A stretch of DNA of 64,000 bases from Zygaena filipendulae (taxonomy: Eukaryota > Arthropoda > Insecta > Lepidoptera > Zygaenidae): contig OU015655.1 in assembly GCA_907165275.2 (NCBI GenBank), positions 1,562,501-1,626,500 of the forward strand, read 5' to 3'. A program made the translations under genes and the position numbers. Below, one piece after another: positions 39,901 through 45,165 of this stretch (positions within the stretch are counted from its first letter, which is position 1; the number at the start of each line of letters is the position of its first letter). The notes beneath the pieces were generated by a model that was not told the DNA's origin, did no database searches, and worked only from the letters and a program-made list of their open reading frames with translations.

Positions 39901-42900
39901 GCCATGTGTTCTTTCCACGAGGGTCTTTAGACCTGAGAGAGATGGATGGATGGATGGAAGATCGCCACTGGATCTCCCTGGTGTAAACCGTAAAGATAGT
40001 CGTGTTTTGTTTTAATTAAAATAATACTTTTCATTTATTTCGCTACTAGCTGTCCCCCGCGAATTCACCCGCGTTCATTTTGGAATTCCCGCGGGAATTT
40101 CAGGACAAAAAGTTCTCTATGTCCTTTTCTGTATCCCTGACAACGTGTATGCAAAATTTCATGATGATCCGTTGAGCTTTTGAGGCGTGAAACAAACAAA
40201 CTTACTTTTACATTAGTAAGGATTAAAGTTCCATAGTGATTAGTGAATTGCAGAGAAACACGCCGTCTATATCACGCATTGATATATGTATAAATTTACA
40301 TTTACTGTATTATTAAGGGCAGTACGGTCGTCTCTAATGCAATTCCACGTACAAATTAGATCGGCCGAAGACCGACCGATAGGTTGTTATTTCCTCTACT
40401 TAAAACGCATCATAACAGTGTTTCGAGCTCGGATGCAATAAGCGCTAAATCATTTGCGTCGAACATAAAATGCGTCCAAACAATTTTCAGATAGGTATAG
40501 GTTATTTACATGTTATTTTTTTTTATCCTTTTGACTGCAAGGTTTTTGCATGGTTGCCGTAGTACTTGACCGTTCAACAAGTTTACAACTTTTTGAAAGA
40601 ACACTATTTACTCTATCTATGAATCCGTTGTTGTACTTGGACATAGATAAGCAATAGTGTGTTAACACACATTGGCGAAATTTGGGTAAATTGTGTTTTA
40701 AAACTATAGCGCCATTTTATGTCAAAAAAAAGTATGTTCAACAATTTGTTGGTATTTAACCAATATAATAAGGTAAACAAATAATTAAAAAACGTCTCTA
40801 ACTCTCAATAAAGCCTTCCGTATCAATAACTAAATTTTGTGGGTTAACATGTTATTCTCATGCTCATCTTATCCACCCTTTGTGAACGTCAGATATATAT
40901 TATATATATATATAATATACACAATACTATAATATAAAGACGCAAAGTGGAACTGCGGGGTTAGCCAAGTTGACATTCTACAATCGTTGAAAACTAGAAT
41001 AGAAAACTTTCGTTAGCCAATCAAAACTCTAGTTTTACGTGACCAATAGGGTACTTGCATGAAATTTATAATAAGAAATTTAGTCAATATTTCAAAAACA
41101 GAGCCTTAGAAAAGCGTTATCGTGAAAGATTTATTAAAAAAATTTCAATAGTTACTAAAATATTCAACTTTTAATTTTGTGAAATGGAACATTGCAACGA
41201 AACACCAATCACAGCCAAGCTTGACACATGACGTCACTTTTTTTTTTTTTGAAACATTTACTTCTTTCAGAGAAGGCAAAAGAAACTAAGTGCATACAGT
41301 CATCGCATATTTTCCATCTTCTGAAGTTTTTTTACTTTAAAATGCATCGGTAAGATGCATTTCGATTCTTTACTGGAACTTTTGGAAGTAAATCGACACA
41401 GTTCAACCTTAATTTTGCTTTTGGATATTAAAGTTATCTGTCTGTCAGTGTCACATGACCCTGTCAATACGACAGAGTAATAAGGCGTAATATTGAACTA
41501 GTGACGTCATTCCGTGTTTCGGCGGTAAGGTCTAAAGTAGGAACTTTGATACGCTCTATTTAATTAATTTGTGCATATATTTTTTTTCTTTTTCTTGCTT
41601 TGTTTGTTTAAGTAGGTCATATATCTTTAAAATAGACTGAAAAAAAAAATCATGCAAGTACCCTATTGAAAACTAGAGTTTTGATTGGCTGACCAAGTGA
41701 CACGACGGTTCGCTACTTATGTTTTCTATGCGTCAACGATTGTAGAATGTCAACTTGGCTAATCCAGCTGGAACTACTGCAGCCATTCTGACAGCTTAAG
41801 TATCCCTGAGTGACTTTTTATTCTGGAAAAGATTTTTCGAAATTCGTAACATTCATAGGAGTGAAACAACAGTTTTATGCAGGAATCCCGAAATTCTCGC
41901 GGATTAAACCGCAGGGCATCAGCGGGTTTTTCCATATACAGTGTATAGTATCTCTGTTTAATACTAAACTCTAATAAAACAACTGCACCTGTATTTGCTC
42001 TGAATAAAAGTCAGGCACGTTAGGTAATTGTCAAAGGGACATTTCAGATTTTACAATCTTAGAAGATTGTAATCTGACAGGGCACGAAAAGACAGCATTA
42101 CCTTTAGTTAGTACGTTATTCAAAAATTTCAATAACCGGAGATTGATCGCACTATTTCGGAGCGAGATTACTAAAACCAAAACACAATATTATTTTGAGT
42201 AGGTACATTCAATTCAATTCTATTTATAGTAGAAGATAATGATGGTTAGTTAATCTTAGATCCAACTCGAACCATCAGTTTCATCACCCGCATCAATACC
42301 AAAAGAAATCTAAAAACAACTAACATTTTACTATTTATTGTCCTCTCAAATAAGTTGAGTGCATTGGTATTTGTGATGTTAAATTCTCTATAGTGCTCAT
42401 TTTGCGTTACACTTCGCCTTAATGGAGTGCCGTCGTAGCCGACAGTGGAGAAGTGGTGCAACACATCACGTTCATTCAATTTACATATACCTACAGAAAC
42501 ACAATAACCAACACCAATTTCACAACTAATCAAACCCCTGCACTTCACGCAAATTATATTGGTACAAGTTGAACTCTTGAAACATAGGAATGCAATATTT
42601 GTTGTTTATATTGCACTTTTACAGGTATGTTAATTATTGTATAGTACTTACCGCCGCACTCACCGCCGCACTCAGAGTCGACTTTAATGATTACCTAGTT
42701 AAGTATAGACTTTTAAAACAAAACTGCCGCAATCATACAAGTTTAGTAAATTAATGTTAATTGGCATTTAACTAATTAAGTTACATCTTATTAAATGCCA
42801 ATTAACATTAATTTACTGAACGTCTCTGATTGCGGCAGTTTTGTTTTAAAAATCTATACTTAACTAAGTAATCATTAAAGTCGACTCTGAGTGCGGCCGT

Positions 42901-43331
42901 TAGAGTTATAGTATCATTGAATAAGAATTCTTACGATTTCTATACTAAGTATTTTAAGCGGGGTTATGAGATTAAATATCTAACCAATGCAGTTTTACTT
43001 ATTGATTTATTCTTCATGCAATGCTACAGTTTTGAAAAAAAAAATACGAAATATGTAGCTTATCAGGTGATACCCTCGTCGTTCAATCACACCATTCGCG
43101 ACACTTAAAACAATGACGTATAAAAATGACTCACCTGTTTCTGTTGTAAGAAGCAGTGCATGGCTTGCGTAACGTCGGCGGCATGTATTGAGTTGTGATA
43201 TGGGTTGGTACTGTGGTAACCCTCTTCGATCAGGCTGAACAGTTTCCACGCCTTTGCCGCGTCCAGATTGAAATGCGAGATCAGCCCATAGATGTGGAAG
43301 AGATGAACACACAGTACTGGCAAGCAGCGGC
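6632..43331 (-). CDS. PDE7: PDE7-like 3',5'-cyclic nucleotide phosphodiesterase (5'-partial, six exons)
   Basis: Join on the minus strand: 43331-43135, 31193-31062, 26786-26616, 10469-10229, 8566-7559, 6954-6632. All five junctions have AG acceptors and GT donors and keep phase. The roughly 690 residues seen hold the class I PDEase HD domain: the HNSIH metal/proton-donor motif, [30 protein letters not shown], and the purine-binding Gln in KIQTGF. Wording such as VTQAMHCFL and HPGVNQPFL is characteristic of PDE7, so cAMP hydrolysis to 5'-AMP in the cytoplasm is expected (family knowledge). Unlike vertebrate PDE7, whose C-terminus is short, this protein continues for about 400 low-complexity residues with RRxS motifs. 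The start codon and N-terminal exons were not found. Family is confident; orthology is inferred. Confidence 0.9.
7265..7330 (-). repeat. second tRNA-like SINE head
   Basis: The minus strand reads GTAGGTCACCATGCC..GCTAATCAAGAGG, then GTGGGTTCACG, resembling D-, anticodon- and T-arm parts of a degraded tRNA-like head. A similar segment (gattagcgg..aggcatgg on plus) occurs at about 55150-55200. Confidence 0.35.
7415..7500 (-). repeat. tRNA-like SINE head
   Basis: On the minus strand this reads like an RNA polymerase III promoter: box-A-like TGATAGCTCACGAGCG, then a perfect box B GGTTCGATTCC (7439-7429) flanked by a 5-bp T-arm stem GCGGG/CCCGC. The acceptor and anticodon stems do not close, so it is a tRNA-derived SINE fragment or tRNA pseudogene, not a working tRNA. 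Confidence 0.55.
7559..8566 (-). CDS. PDE7: PDE7-like exon e: end of catalytic domain and long tail
   Basis: The exon is 1008 nt, with acceptor GTTTTCAG and donor TTCG|GTGAGT. It begins [18 protein letters not shown], the last helix region of the PDE domain, then runs into about 290 residues rich in Ser, Asp, Asn and Arg without recognisable fold. The tail holds LRRSSLN (8324-8307), LRRFSVP (8273-8256) and RRRKSMP (RRKSMP at 7595-7578), all basophilic-kinase consensus sites. An in-frame TAG (7551-7553) sits two codons past the donor, so an unspliced transcript would end there. Confidence 0.88.
8567..10228 (-). other. intron between exons d and e
   Basis: This 1.66-kb AT-rich intron contains a degraded Helitron-like tail at about 8880-9090 (gtaaaaccgcaggg..ttagt) and a clearer one at 9490-9655. 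I see no gene or structured RNA in the rest. Confidence 0.6.
9490..9655 (+). mobile_element. Helitron-like element
   Basis: Body motifs ACTACGCAACGGATTTTAAT and AATTCCCGCAGGAATTCC are followed by GGGGGGTGAAACCGTCGGGG and CTAG. Confidence 0.55.
10229..10469 (-). CDS. PDE7: PDE7-like exon d
   Basis: The exon is 241 nt (80 codons + 1), with acceptor CACCCACACAG and donor ACAG|GTGGAA. It encodes [18 protein letters not shown] (the Asp of CADISNP is the last conserved metal ligand), then [20 protein letters not shown] and SIPKIQTG. The Gln of KIQTG is the invariant purine-binding glutamine. The split Gly codon is completed by the next exon. Confidence 0.93.
10515..10670. mobile_element. half copy of the TGACGTCA MITE
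   Basis: It begins GGCAACTTTCCTAAATTTTA, has AGTCCGTCTTGTAGATTA and TGACGTCA (10636-10643), and stops near a short hairpin CCGTGCTA..TAGCACGG. Only the left half of the family remains. Confidence 0.65.
10699..10914. mobile_element. Harbinger-type MITE lacking its left terminus
   Basis: The right end CGACTCTGAGTGCGGCGG is intact and followed by TAA. The left side starts at TTAATGATTACTTAG and lacks the terminal 20 or so bases. The arms and central TTAATTGGCATTTAAT match the family. Confidence 0.8.
10915..12221. other. intron d-c, part 1: nothing recognised
   Basis: AT-rich intron DNA. Nothing beyond the MITE at its left edge and scattered short repeats. Confidence 0.55.
12222..12439 (+). mobile_element. 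Helitron-like element, well preserved
   Basis: It starts TCTATACTAATATTATAAAG, contains CTACTGAACCGATTTTGAAA and GGAATTCCCGCAGGAACTC, and ends ACCGCGGGTGAAACCGCGGG..CAGCTAG. This is the clearest full-length copy of the family here. Confidence 0.75.
12440..12595 (+). mobile_element. second Helitron-like segment, 3' end lost
   Basis: It abuts the previous element head to tail: AAAAATGAATCCCTATTTCG..GTTATTGTAAGGAGAAG, then GTTCCTGCGGGAATTC and CACGCGGGTG, without the CTAG end. The same subtype recurs at 24610 and, reversed, at 28060-28150. Confidence 0.5.
12740..12790 (+). repeat. SINE-like tail, TTCAATTTCAATTTCA
   Basis: TGTGTTGTGTCAAATAAAGC followed by TTTCAATTTCAATTTCAGG resembles 56808-56848 (TGTTGTGTCAAATAAAGTTC, then TTCAAGTTCAAGTTCAG): the same tail with short 3' repeats. 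Confidence 0.5.
12791..15327. other. intron d-c, part 2: nothing recognised
   Basis: AT-rich. GTTTAAACAG-like inverted pieces lie near 14300-14410 (GGGCTGTTTAAGG, ATAAACAGCC), possibly an eroded MITE. No exon signal was found. Confidence 0.5.
15328..15640 (+). mobile_element. two Helitron-like segments in tandem
   Basis: The first ends CTGCGGGTAAAACCGCGGGG..AGCTGG near 15490. The second starts TATTATAAAGAGG and is truncated after AGGATACTATTTATAC. Confidence 0.55.
15736..15870. mobile_element. Harbinger-type MITE, right-half fragment
   Basis: It starts near TGTTAATTGGCATTTCAC and runs through GTGCGGCAGTTTTGTTT to a degraded terminus CGACTCGTGCGGCCG followed by TAA. Confidence 0.7.
16567..16918 (+). 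repeat. interspersed repeat (CTGGCCAAATGCGAGTCGGA type)
   Basis: It starts AACTGGCCAAATGCGAGTCG..GAAGGGATCCGTACC and ends GACGGACGGACAGC..GGGGTCCCGTTTTACC, then GGGTACGAAACCCTA. I recall these wordings from repeats spread through many insect genomes. The superfamily is not assigned and there is no coding frame. Confidence 0.55.
16919..19839. other. intron d-c, part 3: nothing recognised
   Basis: About 2.9 kb without a gene or clear repeat. Frames at 17469 and 18322 have no supporting motifs. Confidence 0.5.
19840..19985. repeat. short inverted-repeat element
   Basis: GTTATCCTCGGG on the left faces CCCCTAGGATAAC on the right. Inside are CGGGA..TCCCG and a 9-bp hairpin TTGGCGCCC/GGGCGCCAA (19902-19930) with loop GAGCGTAGCGA. 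Confidence 0.5.
20020..20204 (+). mobile_element. Helitron-like element
   Basis: Contains AACCAATCATCATGAAATTT and ACCGGAACTCCTGCGGGAAC, and ends TCGCAGGCGAAACCGCGG..CAGCTAG. Confidence 0.65.
20205..21096. other. intron d-c, part 4: nothing firm
   Basis: Opposed frames of 91 and 89 codons (20387-20662 minus, 20715-20984 plus) lack recognisable domains. I take them as chance. Confidence 0.45.
21097..21820. mobile_element. MITE of the ATACAACGTG family, split by the TA-type MITE
   Basis: The left part, 21097-21179, matches 27578-27652. After the 21180-21705 insertion it resumes TAGGTTATATTTGTC and the GACGCGTACGCCGCCCGCAG block. The right terminus is missing. Confidence 0.7.
21180..21705. mobile_element. 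526-bp MITE with TA target duplication, copy 1
   Basis: The terminal inverted arms begin TACCCACCGGCAGAATTAGC and extend about 120 bp. The centre is AT-rich with an A-run. It interrupts another MITE whose uninterrupted form is at 27570-27995. TA ends suggest the Tc1/mariner superfamily, but no transposase is present. Short frames reading [14 protein letters not shown] are chance products of the arms. Confidence 0.8.
21944..22091. repeat. 148-bp foldback MITE
   Basis: GGGGCTGTATTTTTGAATCG pairs with the right arm CGATTCAAAAATACGGCCCC (one mismatch); the pairing extends about 30 bp through CTCGAATTACTT. Confidence 0.78.
22235..22575. mobile_element. right half of the 193-bp MITE family, interrupted by a Harbinger MITE
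   Basis: It reads CACGTGGCATGACGATAAGT up to TTCCTTA, then the 22294-22530 insertion, then GTTTTCTATAGCGG..AACATGGCTAAGGGGG. The left half is missing or degraded. Confidence 0.7.
22294..22530. mobile_element. Harbinger-type MITE, full length (TSD TTA)
   Basis: 237 bp. Both ends are CCGCCGCACTCAGAGTCG, flanked by TTA. The element is a near-perfect palindrome with ACAAAACTGCCGCAATCAGA arms and a central TTAATTGGCATTTAACTAAT segment. It sits inside another MITE whose uninterrupted paralogue is at 45810-46002. Confidence 0.88.
22576..23507. other. intron d-c, part 5: nothing firm
   Basis: AT-rich. ACACACGCACGCATAAACAC microsatellite-like text near 23222, and a tail-like CTTTCAATAAATAAAAAAGT near 23420, suggest an eroded retroelement 3' end. 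Confidence 0.45.
23508..23808. mobile_element. Harbinger-type MITE with a doubled right end
   Basis: The left arm lacks the terminus. Two successive right termini are present, TTTGAGTGCGGCGG at about 23731 and CGACTCTGAGTGCGGCCG near 23806. The outer arm (ACTTAAAATTGAGTAATC) pairs with the left arm (ATTACTTAATTTTAAGT), suggesting one subfamily copy nested within another. Confidence 0.7.
24163..24897 (+). mobile_element. three Helitron-like elements head to tail
   Basis: They end with CTAG at about 24310, 24609 and 24897, each preceded by a CGCG(G/A)..GTGAAACCGCG(G/A)GG-like hairpin, and each next unit starts within a few bases of the previous CTAG. Head-to-tail arrays are a known habit of Helitrons, which insert next to each other or run on past their terminator. 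Confidence 0.65.
24898..26486. other. intron d-c, part 6: repeat debris
   Basis: A degraded Helitron-like piece at about 25530-25780 (TTTATCCCGACGATTC, GGGTGAAACCGCATTG) and an inverted piece around 25786-26165 (ATACAGGGTGT, ACACCCTGTAT) forming a 380-bp possible MITE. CGAATGAAGCTGC recurs inverted at 26382-26470. Confidence 0.45.
26487..26608 (+). repeat. ~120-bp repeat beside exon c (copy A)
   Basis: GCAGAAGAGATCGTCCATCA, ATGACGTCTCCCTT, AGGATAGTTGTAAAAATACT and ACAGATATGCGAGCGAAC recur in order on the minus strand at 57673-57789. The repeat stops about 8 bases from the splice donor of PDE exon c. Family unknown. Confidence 0.6.
26616..26786 (-). CDS. PDE7: PDE7-like exon c
   Basis: The exon is 171 nt (57 codons), phase 0 at both ends, with acceptor TTTTAACAG and donor TTCAAG|GTGCGT. 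It begins [14 protein letters not shown] and continues through [19 protein letters not shown], the helical region between the two metal-binding halves of the catalytic domain. A short repeat also seen near 57.7 kb ends only about 8 bases past the donor site. Confidence 0.92.
27000..27176 (+). mobile_element. Helitron-like 3' end
   Basis: TGGAGCTACGTATAGGCTTT is followed by GCGCGGGTGAAACCGCGGGG..CAGCTAA. The reverse-strand copy at 51296 shares the first motif. Confidence 0.55.
27399..27560 (-). mobile_element. Helitron-like element, degraded
   Basis: On plus it begins CTAGCTGTGCCCCGCAGTTT, the complement of the family's 3' end. The body is eroded. Confidence 0.45.
27570..27995. mobile_element. 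426-bp MITE, ATACAACGTGTTAATGAA ends
   Basis: The left end ATACAACGTGTTAATGAA and right end TTCATTAACACGTTGTAT are inverted. It contains the shared GTACGCCGCCCGCAGCAAAA block. It provides the empty-site counterpart of 21097-21820. Confidence 0.75.
27977..28210. repeat. perfect 53-bp inverted repeat
   Basis: Arms 27977-28029 and 28158-28210 are exact reverse complements, around a 128-bp spacer that resembles a reversed Helitron-like segment (compare 24611-24720). The left arm includes the right end of the adjacent ATACAACGTG MITE, and the right arm repeats that end in mirror image. Confidence 0.85.
28258..28435 (+). mobile_element. Helitron-like element, 3' terminus lost
   Basis: It has two TTGGAGTTCCTGCG blocks and GTTGGACCGATTTTGACG, and ends AGTGAAACCGCGGGG without CTAG. 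Confidence 0.5.
29120..29444. mobile_element. palindromic MITE with TGACGTCA core, copy 1
   Basis: About 325 bp. The ends GGCTAGTTTCCT and AGGAAACTAGCC are exact inverted repeats; subterminal TTAGTCCGT and ACGGACTAAA also pair. It carries TGACGTCA (29245-29252) and a degraded partner TGACATCA. Confidence 0.78.
29445..31061. other. intron c-b: nothing recognised
   Basis: Frames of 70-118 codons on both strands between 29556 and 31023 overlap each other and carry no family motifs. No splice-bounded coding signal was found. Confidence 0.5.
31062..31193 (-). CDS. PDE7: PDE7-like exon b
   Basis: The exon is 132 nt, exactly 44 codons, phase 0 at both ends, with acceptor CTGCTAG and donor AAA|GTAAGT. 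It encodes [11 protein letters not shown], then [18 protein letters not shown] and [11 protein letters not shown]. The His-Asp pair in AHDMDHPG supplies two conserved metal ligands of the PDEase HD domain, and GVNQPFLI is the PDE7-like wording. Confidence 0.92.
31194..34167. other. intron b-a, part 1: AT-rich
   Basis: A 10-bp hairpin TCACACCGAA/TTCGGTGTGA near 31375-31410 and a 33170-33720 stretch of low-complexity A/T with runs of AATAAA-like text. No gene was seen. Confidence 0.5.
34632..34747. repeat. GC-rich foldback element
   Basis: TCCACAATCGCGCGCGAA on the left pairs with the complementary right arm ending ..CGCGCGAATGTGGA. The arms are about 48 bp and nearly perfect, around an 18-nt loop. 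It stands out sharply from AT-rich surroundings and lies about 75 bp upstream of the Myb-like ATG. It is either a small MITE or the element's own control region. Confidence 0.7.
34820..35840 (+). pseudogene. Myb/SANT-like DNA-binding protein, Harbinger accessory gene remnant
   Basis: Three exon pieces keep splice signals. ATG (34820-34822) is followed at once by donor GTGAGT. Exon 2, 34913-35080, reads in frame to ..[36 protein letters not shown]. Intron 35081-35165 is followed by exon 3 with [20 protein letters not shown]. This is the pattern of Myb/SANT-like domains (NFTPDEK.., EFN, LK..NLK..A+K). It is broken by TGA at 34937 and 34985 and by a stop near 35238. After a Helitron insertion, a coiled-coil-like tail ([14 protein letters not shown], from about 35730) and AATAAA at 35832 remain. 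Retained introns argue against a processed copy. In live Harbingers this protein helps the transposase bind and enter the nucleus (family knowledge). Confidence 0.72.
35358..35660 (+). mobile_element. Helitron-like element inside the Myb-like pseudogene
   Basis: It starts near TTATATTATAAATGTGAAAC and contains AACCGATCAACATGAAATTT and GGGAATTCCTGCGGGATC; the last part, GTGGAATCGCAGGGCACTCC, is degraded. It separates the SANT-domain exons from the coiled-coil tail. Confidence 0.6.
35905..36060 (-). pseudogene. C-terminal fragment of a LINE reverse transcriptase ORF
   Basis: On minus it reads [19 protein letters not shown], then a [12 protein letters not shown] stretch and a tail near KQK. This resembles the end of arthropod non-LTR reverse transcriptases (..RVVN.WNSLPE.VV.APS...FK..LDK). 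It is only about 50 residues, presumably a 5'-truncated insertion inside the Harbinger element. Confidence 0.45.
36235..36420 (+). mobile_element. Helitron-like element inside the Harbinger element
   Basis: Contains AGCTAGACCGATTTTAACTG and TTCCTGCGTGGATTCCGAAA, and ends TGGGGTAAAACCGAGGGGCA..CAGCTG. Confidence 0.55.
36560..37140 (-). pseudogene. HARBI1-like transposase remnant
   Basis: Read on minus, with frame changes, it gives [43 protein letters not shown], a GILLG-like piece, and then [16 protein letters not shown] plus [10 protein letters not shown]. These follow the order of conserved blocks in HARBI1/PIF transposases (..PGG.., NVQAV, VARWPGSTHDS, LLGDSGYA, FGVWKRRFP, ALxVxATAVLHN). 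The N-terminal 100 or more residues are absent, several stops and frameshifts interrupt, and the catalytic acids in the first two blocks are lost or altered. It is a dead copy, convergent with the Myb-like pseudogene. Confidence 0.75.
37425..37560 (+). mobile_element. Helitron-like 3' end, well preserved
   Basis: It begins at ACGTTTACTCAATCACGC, 12 bases past the Harbinger target duplication, and ends GGCGGGTGAAACCGCGGGGC..CAGCTAG at 37560. Confidence 0.65.
38221..38464. mobile_element. MITE, GGGCCCTTATTC ends
   Basis: About 244 bp, from CAGGGCCCTTTTTCACTATG to CATAGTGAATAAGGGCCCAG. It is in reverse orientation to the 52217 copy, judged by the AACACGCCGCG block at its left. Confidence 0.8.
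38701..39135 (+). pseudogene. degraded coding-like stretch of unknown origin
   Basis: From about 38701 a frame without a nearby ATG reads [15 protein letters not shown], then [20 protein letters not shown] and [15 protein letters not shown], ending in TAA at 38869. A later piece near 39060 reads [18 protein letters not shown]. Composition looks protein-like, but stops and frame changes interrupt it. It could be an old transposon gene or a retrocopy. Confidence 0.3.
39196..39482 (+). mobile_element. two Helitron-like segments
   Basis: The first holds ACTACTGAATCGGTCGTGAT and TTCCCGCGGGAACTCCGG. The second holds AGGACATAGAGTACC and TTCCCGCGGGAACTCCGAAG and ends near ATCGCGCGGAACAAATAATA, degraded. 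Confidence 0.5.
39555..39715 (-). mobile_element. Helitron-like element, minus strand
   Basis: The plus strand reads GCGGCTTCACCCGCGTTCAT, CAAAATTTCACGGCGATCGT and ACAAATAAACTTAC, the complement of the family. Confidence 0.5.
40046..40226 (-). mobile_element. Helitron-like element, minus strand
   Basis: Plus strand: CTAGCTGTCCCCCGCGAATT..TTCCCGCGGGAATTTC..GTGTATGCAAAATTTCATG, ending ACATTAGTAAGGATT. This is nearly a whole element. Confidence 0.65.
40637..40878. mobile_element. MITE with GATAAGCAATA ends, inverted copy
   Basis: TTGGACATAGATAAGCAATA begins it; TGTGGGTTAACATG and a degraded CTCATCTTATCCA end it. It contains the complement of the 3684 copy's interior (ACTATAGCGCCATTTT, AAAAAACGTCTCTAAC). 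Confidence 0.7.
40961..41762. mobile_element. 802-bp MITE with two nested inverted repeat layers
   Basis: The outer arms TTAGCCAAGTTGACATTCTA.. and their complement are about 30 bp and exact. An inner pair, GCCAATCAAAACTCTAGTTT with AGGGTACTTGCATG, starts about 60 bp further in on each side. TGACGTCA occurs at 41229 and 41502. No coding capacity was seen. Confidence 0.78.
41763..42650. other. intron b-a, part 2: Helitron debris only
   Basis: A degraded tail at about 41860-41930 (TTCTCGCGGATTAAACCGCA). The 100-codon minus frame at 42246-42548 has no recognisable motifs. Confidence 0.45.
42651..42899. mobile_element. Harbinger-type MITE, full length (TSD TTA)
   Basis: 249 bp, flanked by TTA (42648-42650 and 42900-42902). 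The left terminus carries CCGCCGCACTCA twice in tandem; the right terminus ends GCGGCCG rather than GCGGCGG. The interior matches the 22294 copy closely. It lies 236 bp downstream of exon a on the gene strand. Confidence 0.88.
43135..43331 (-). CDS. PDE7: PDE7-like exon a (first exon recognised in window)
   Basis: The exon is 197 nt (2 + 65 codons), with acceptor CCGACCCAG upstream and donor CAG|GTGAGT. It encodes [19 protein letters not shown] followed by [17 protein letters not shown], the part of PDE catalytic domains that carries the general-acid histidine (YH) and the first metal-ligand histidine (IH). It begins in phase 2, so another coding exon must lie upstream at a higher coordinate; none was recognised in 43.3-64 kb. 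The intron to the next exon is about 11.9 kb. Confidence 0.9.
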
Positions 43332-43783
43332 CTGGGTCGGAAAAAAAATAAACTTCGCAATTTATCGGGATAGATTGACCGTGCCATTATACCTATTGGA
43401 GGGCAGCGGCTCTTGATGTGTCTCTGATATTTTTTAACGACAACAATGACTGCTTTTAGCGGAAATTTTCCAAATCGGGTCTACTACGACAAAAAAATTT
43501 CGCAGTAACAGAAATCTACTTACAAATCTTAGATATAAATAAAACTGTACAATGAAAATAAACAGTTCTTATTCTTAGTTATATTTATGGCAAAGGATGC
43601 AAAACTATGTATTTCTTCGAACCACTATTGCTTGCTGCATCAGAATATGCCTATCATCAGTGTTTATGTATGTATATGCGCGATGTATCTATTTTGAACT
43701 AGAATCAAACAAACGAATTGACGTCCTGATTTCAGTTATTTACAATTTCTGAAACATTGGTTATTATTATTTTCAACTATTAA

Positions 43784-43940
43784 TTAATTCTAATTGACAT
43801 TTTACTGAGTTTAACTTAATTAGTCAAATGCCAATTAGGTACATTAATTCAATGAACGTCTCAGATTGCGGCAGTTTTGTTTTTAAAATTTTTAGGTACT
43901 TAAAATTAAGCAATCATTAAAAGGACTCTGAGTGCGGCCG
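43784..43940. mobile_element. Harbinger-type MITE, right-half fragment
   Basis: It runs from a TTCTAATTGACATTTTACTG-like centre through GATTGCGGCAGTTTTGTTTT to GGACTCTGAGTGCGGCCG, followed by TTA. The left arm is missing. Confidence 0.7.
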
Positions 43941-45104
43941 TTAAATTTTAGCTTCTTTATATTATTCATTATGGAATTGCCCGTGGCCTCTATACAATGA
44001 TGTTTGTTTAGTGTTTTGACGCTGATGTTACGAGAACTTCACGTTCTACTTTCTATTAATGGTTTAAAGACGTCAGAGTCTCAACTAGAAAATAGGTATC
44101 ACAATTTTATATCCACTATTTATTTTGGGGTTTAAATGTAGTGAACTTGTTCATCTAACACAAGGCATCATCAAAAATATGTAGGTAAACACTTTCGTCG
44201 GACGTGGAGCTTTATTACTATTGCAAATAAGATTCAACGATTGTCAAAAGCGATTGCATATTTCTGCTTCTGACTTTACAGAAACGGTAGTGTAGCTAGT
44301 TATAGTTTCACTATAACATTTAAATTTAACTCATTTCAAATAACAGTAATTCAATTTTATAACATACATCTACTTTATGTGAACGAACACACAAATTCAA
44401 AATGGCCCACCCCTTCCAGGACAGGGCACAATCGTATTATTTATCCTTTGTCTGATTTTCACAATGAATAGGTATTAGGTACATACAATACTCGCAGCAT
44501 GAATAAGGAATATCAAGAGTGGCAATTTCTAAACGAAAGCCTTTTGTAGGTTGTGTTTATTTAAGACGTTCCCATTTTTGTTCGTTAATATTGTGCTAGG
44601 CTAGGTTATCCTATGGAACAATAAAAGTGAGCACTAAGCATTTAACAACACGCCACCAGAGCGGGGGATCTACCACCATCTCTTGTGTCAGTATTATTTT
44701 AACCGAATTTAATTCCGACCTAATACAGAGAGTAGATGAGATCGAATTTCGACAAACAATAAGGAATCGATGCTTCCCTACCAAATTGGGCTAGGCAGAT
44801 CGGGGTTACGTAAATAATTATATGTAATTACAAGTGACAAGCATTTATAGACGAAGTGTAATGGCGTACTTTTTTTGCTGACTATACCTACTATCGACGG
44901 GTGCAAAATAAAAAAAAAAGTGCGAATTTGCGATTGTCTGATTATTGCACTGTCTTACTGGAAATAGCATGTTCTTACAGTACATGACAAAAAATAATAC
45001 AAATGTGGCAGGTAAATATTTTGGTTATTTTTTAATACGAAACGTCACAGGACGACTATCTGAAGCATGACTTTTTCTATTTCGAGAGTGCATTCAATTC
45101 ACAA
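43941..45104. other. upstream of exon a: nothing recognised
   Basis: I looked for a preceding PDE exon on minus (the WNFDIF-type region expected before exon a) and did not find one. Confidence 0.4.
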
Positions 45105-45165
45105 AATTATACACAGCCGTATTGACTTCCTCCTTTTTTGGGAGTCAATACGGCTGTGTATAATT
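45105..45165. repeat. 61-nt perfect hairpin
   Basis: Arms 45105-45127 and 45143-45165 are exact complements (23 bp). A G-T wobble and two more G-C pairs extend the stem to 26 bp with a 9-nt loop TCCTTTTTT. It has pre-miRNA-like size, but strict perfection is more typical of a foldback insertion. Confidence 0.75.

Noticed and set aside
6632..43331. PDE4, PDE8 or PDE11 identity
   Set aside because: The blocks [18 protein letters not shown] and [14 protein letters not shown] fit PDE7 better. No regulatory PAS or GAF exon was seen, though the N-terminus is missing.
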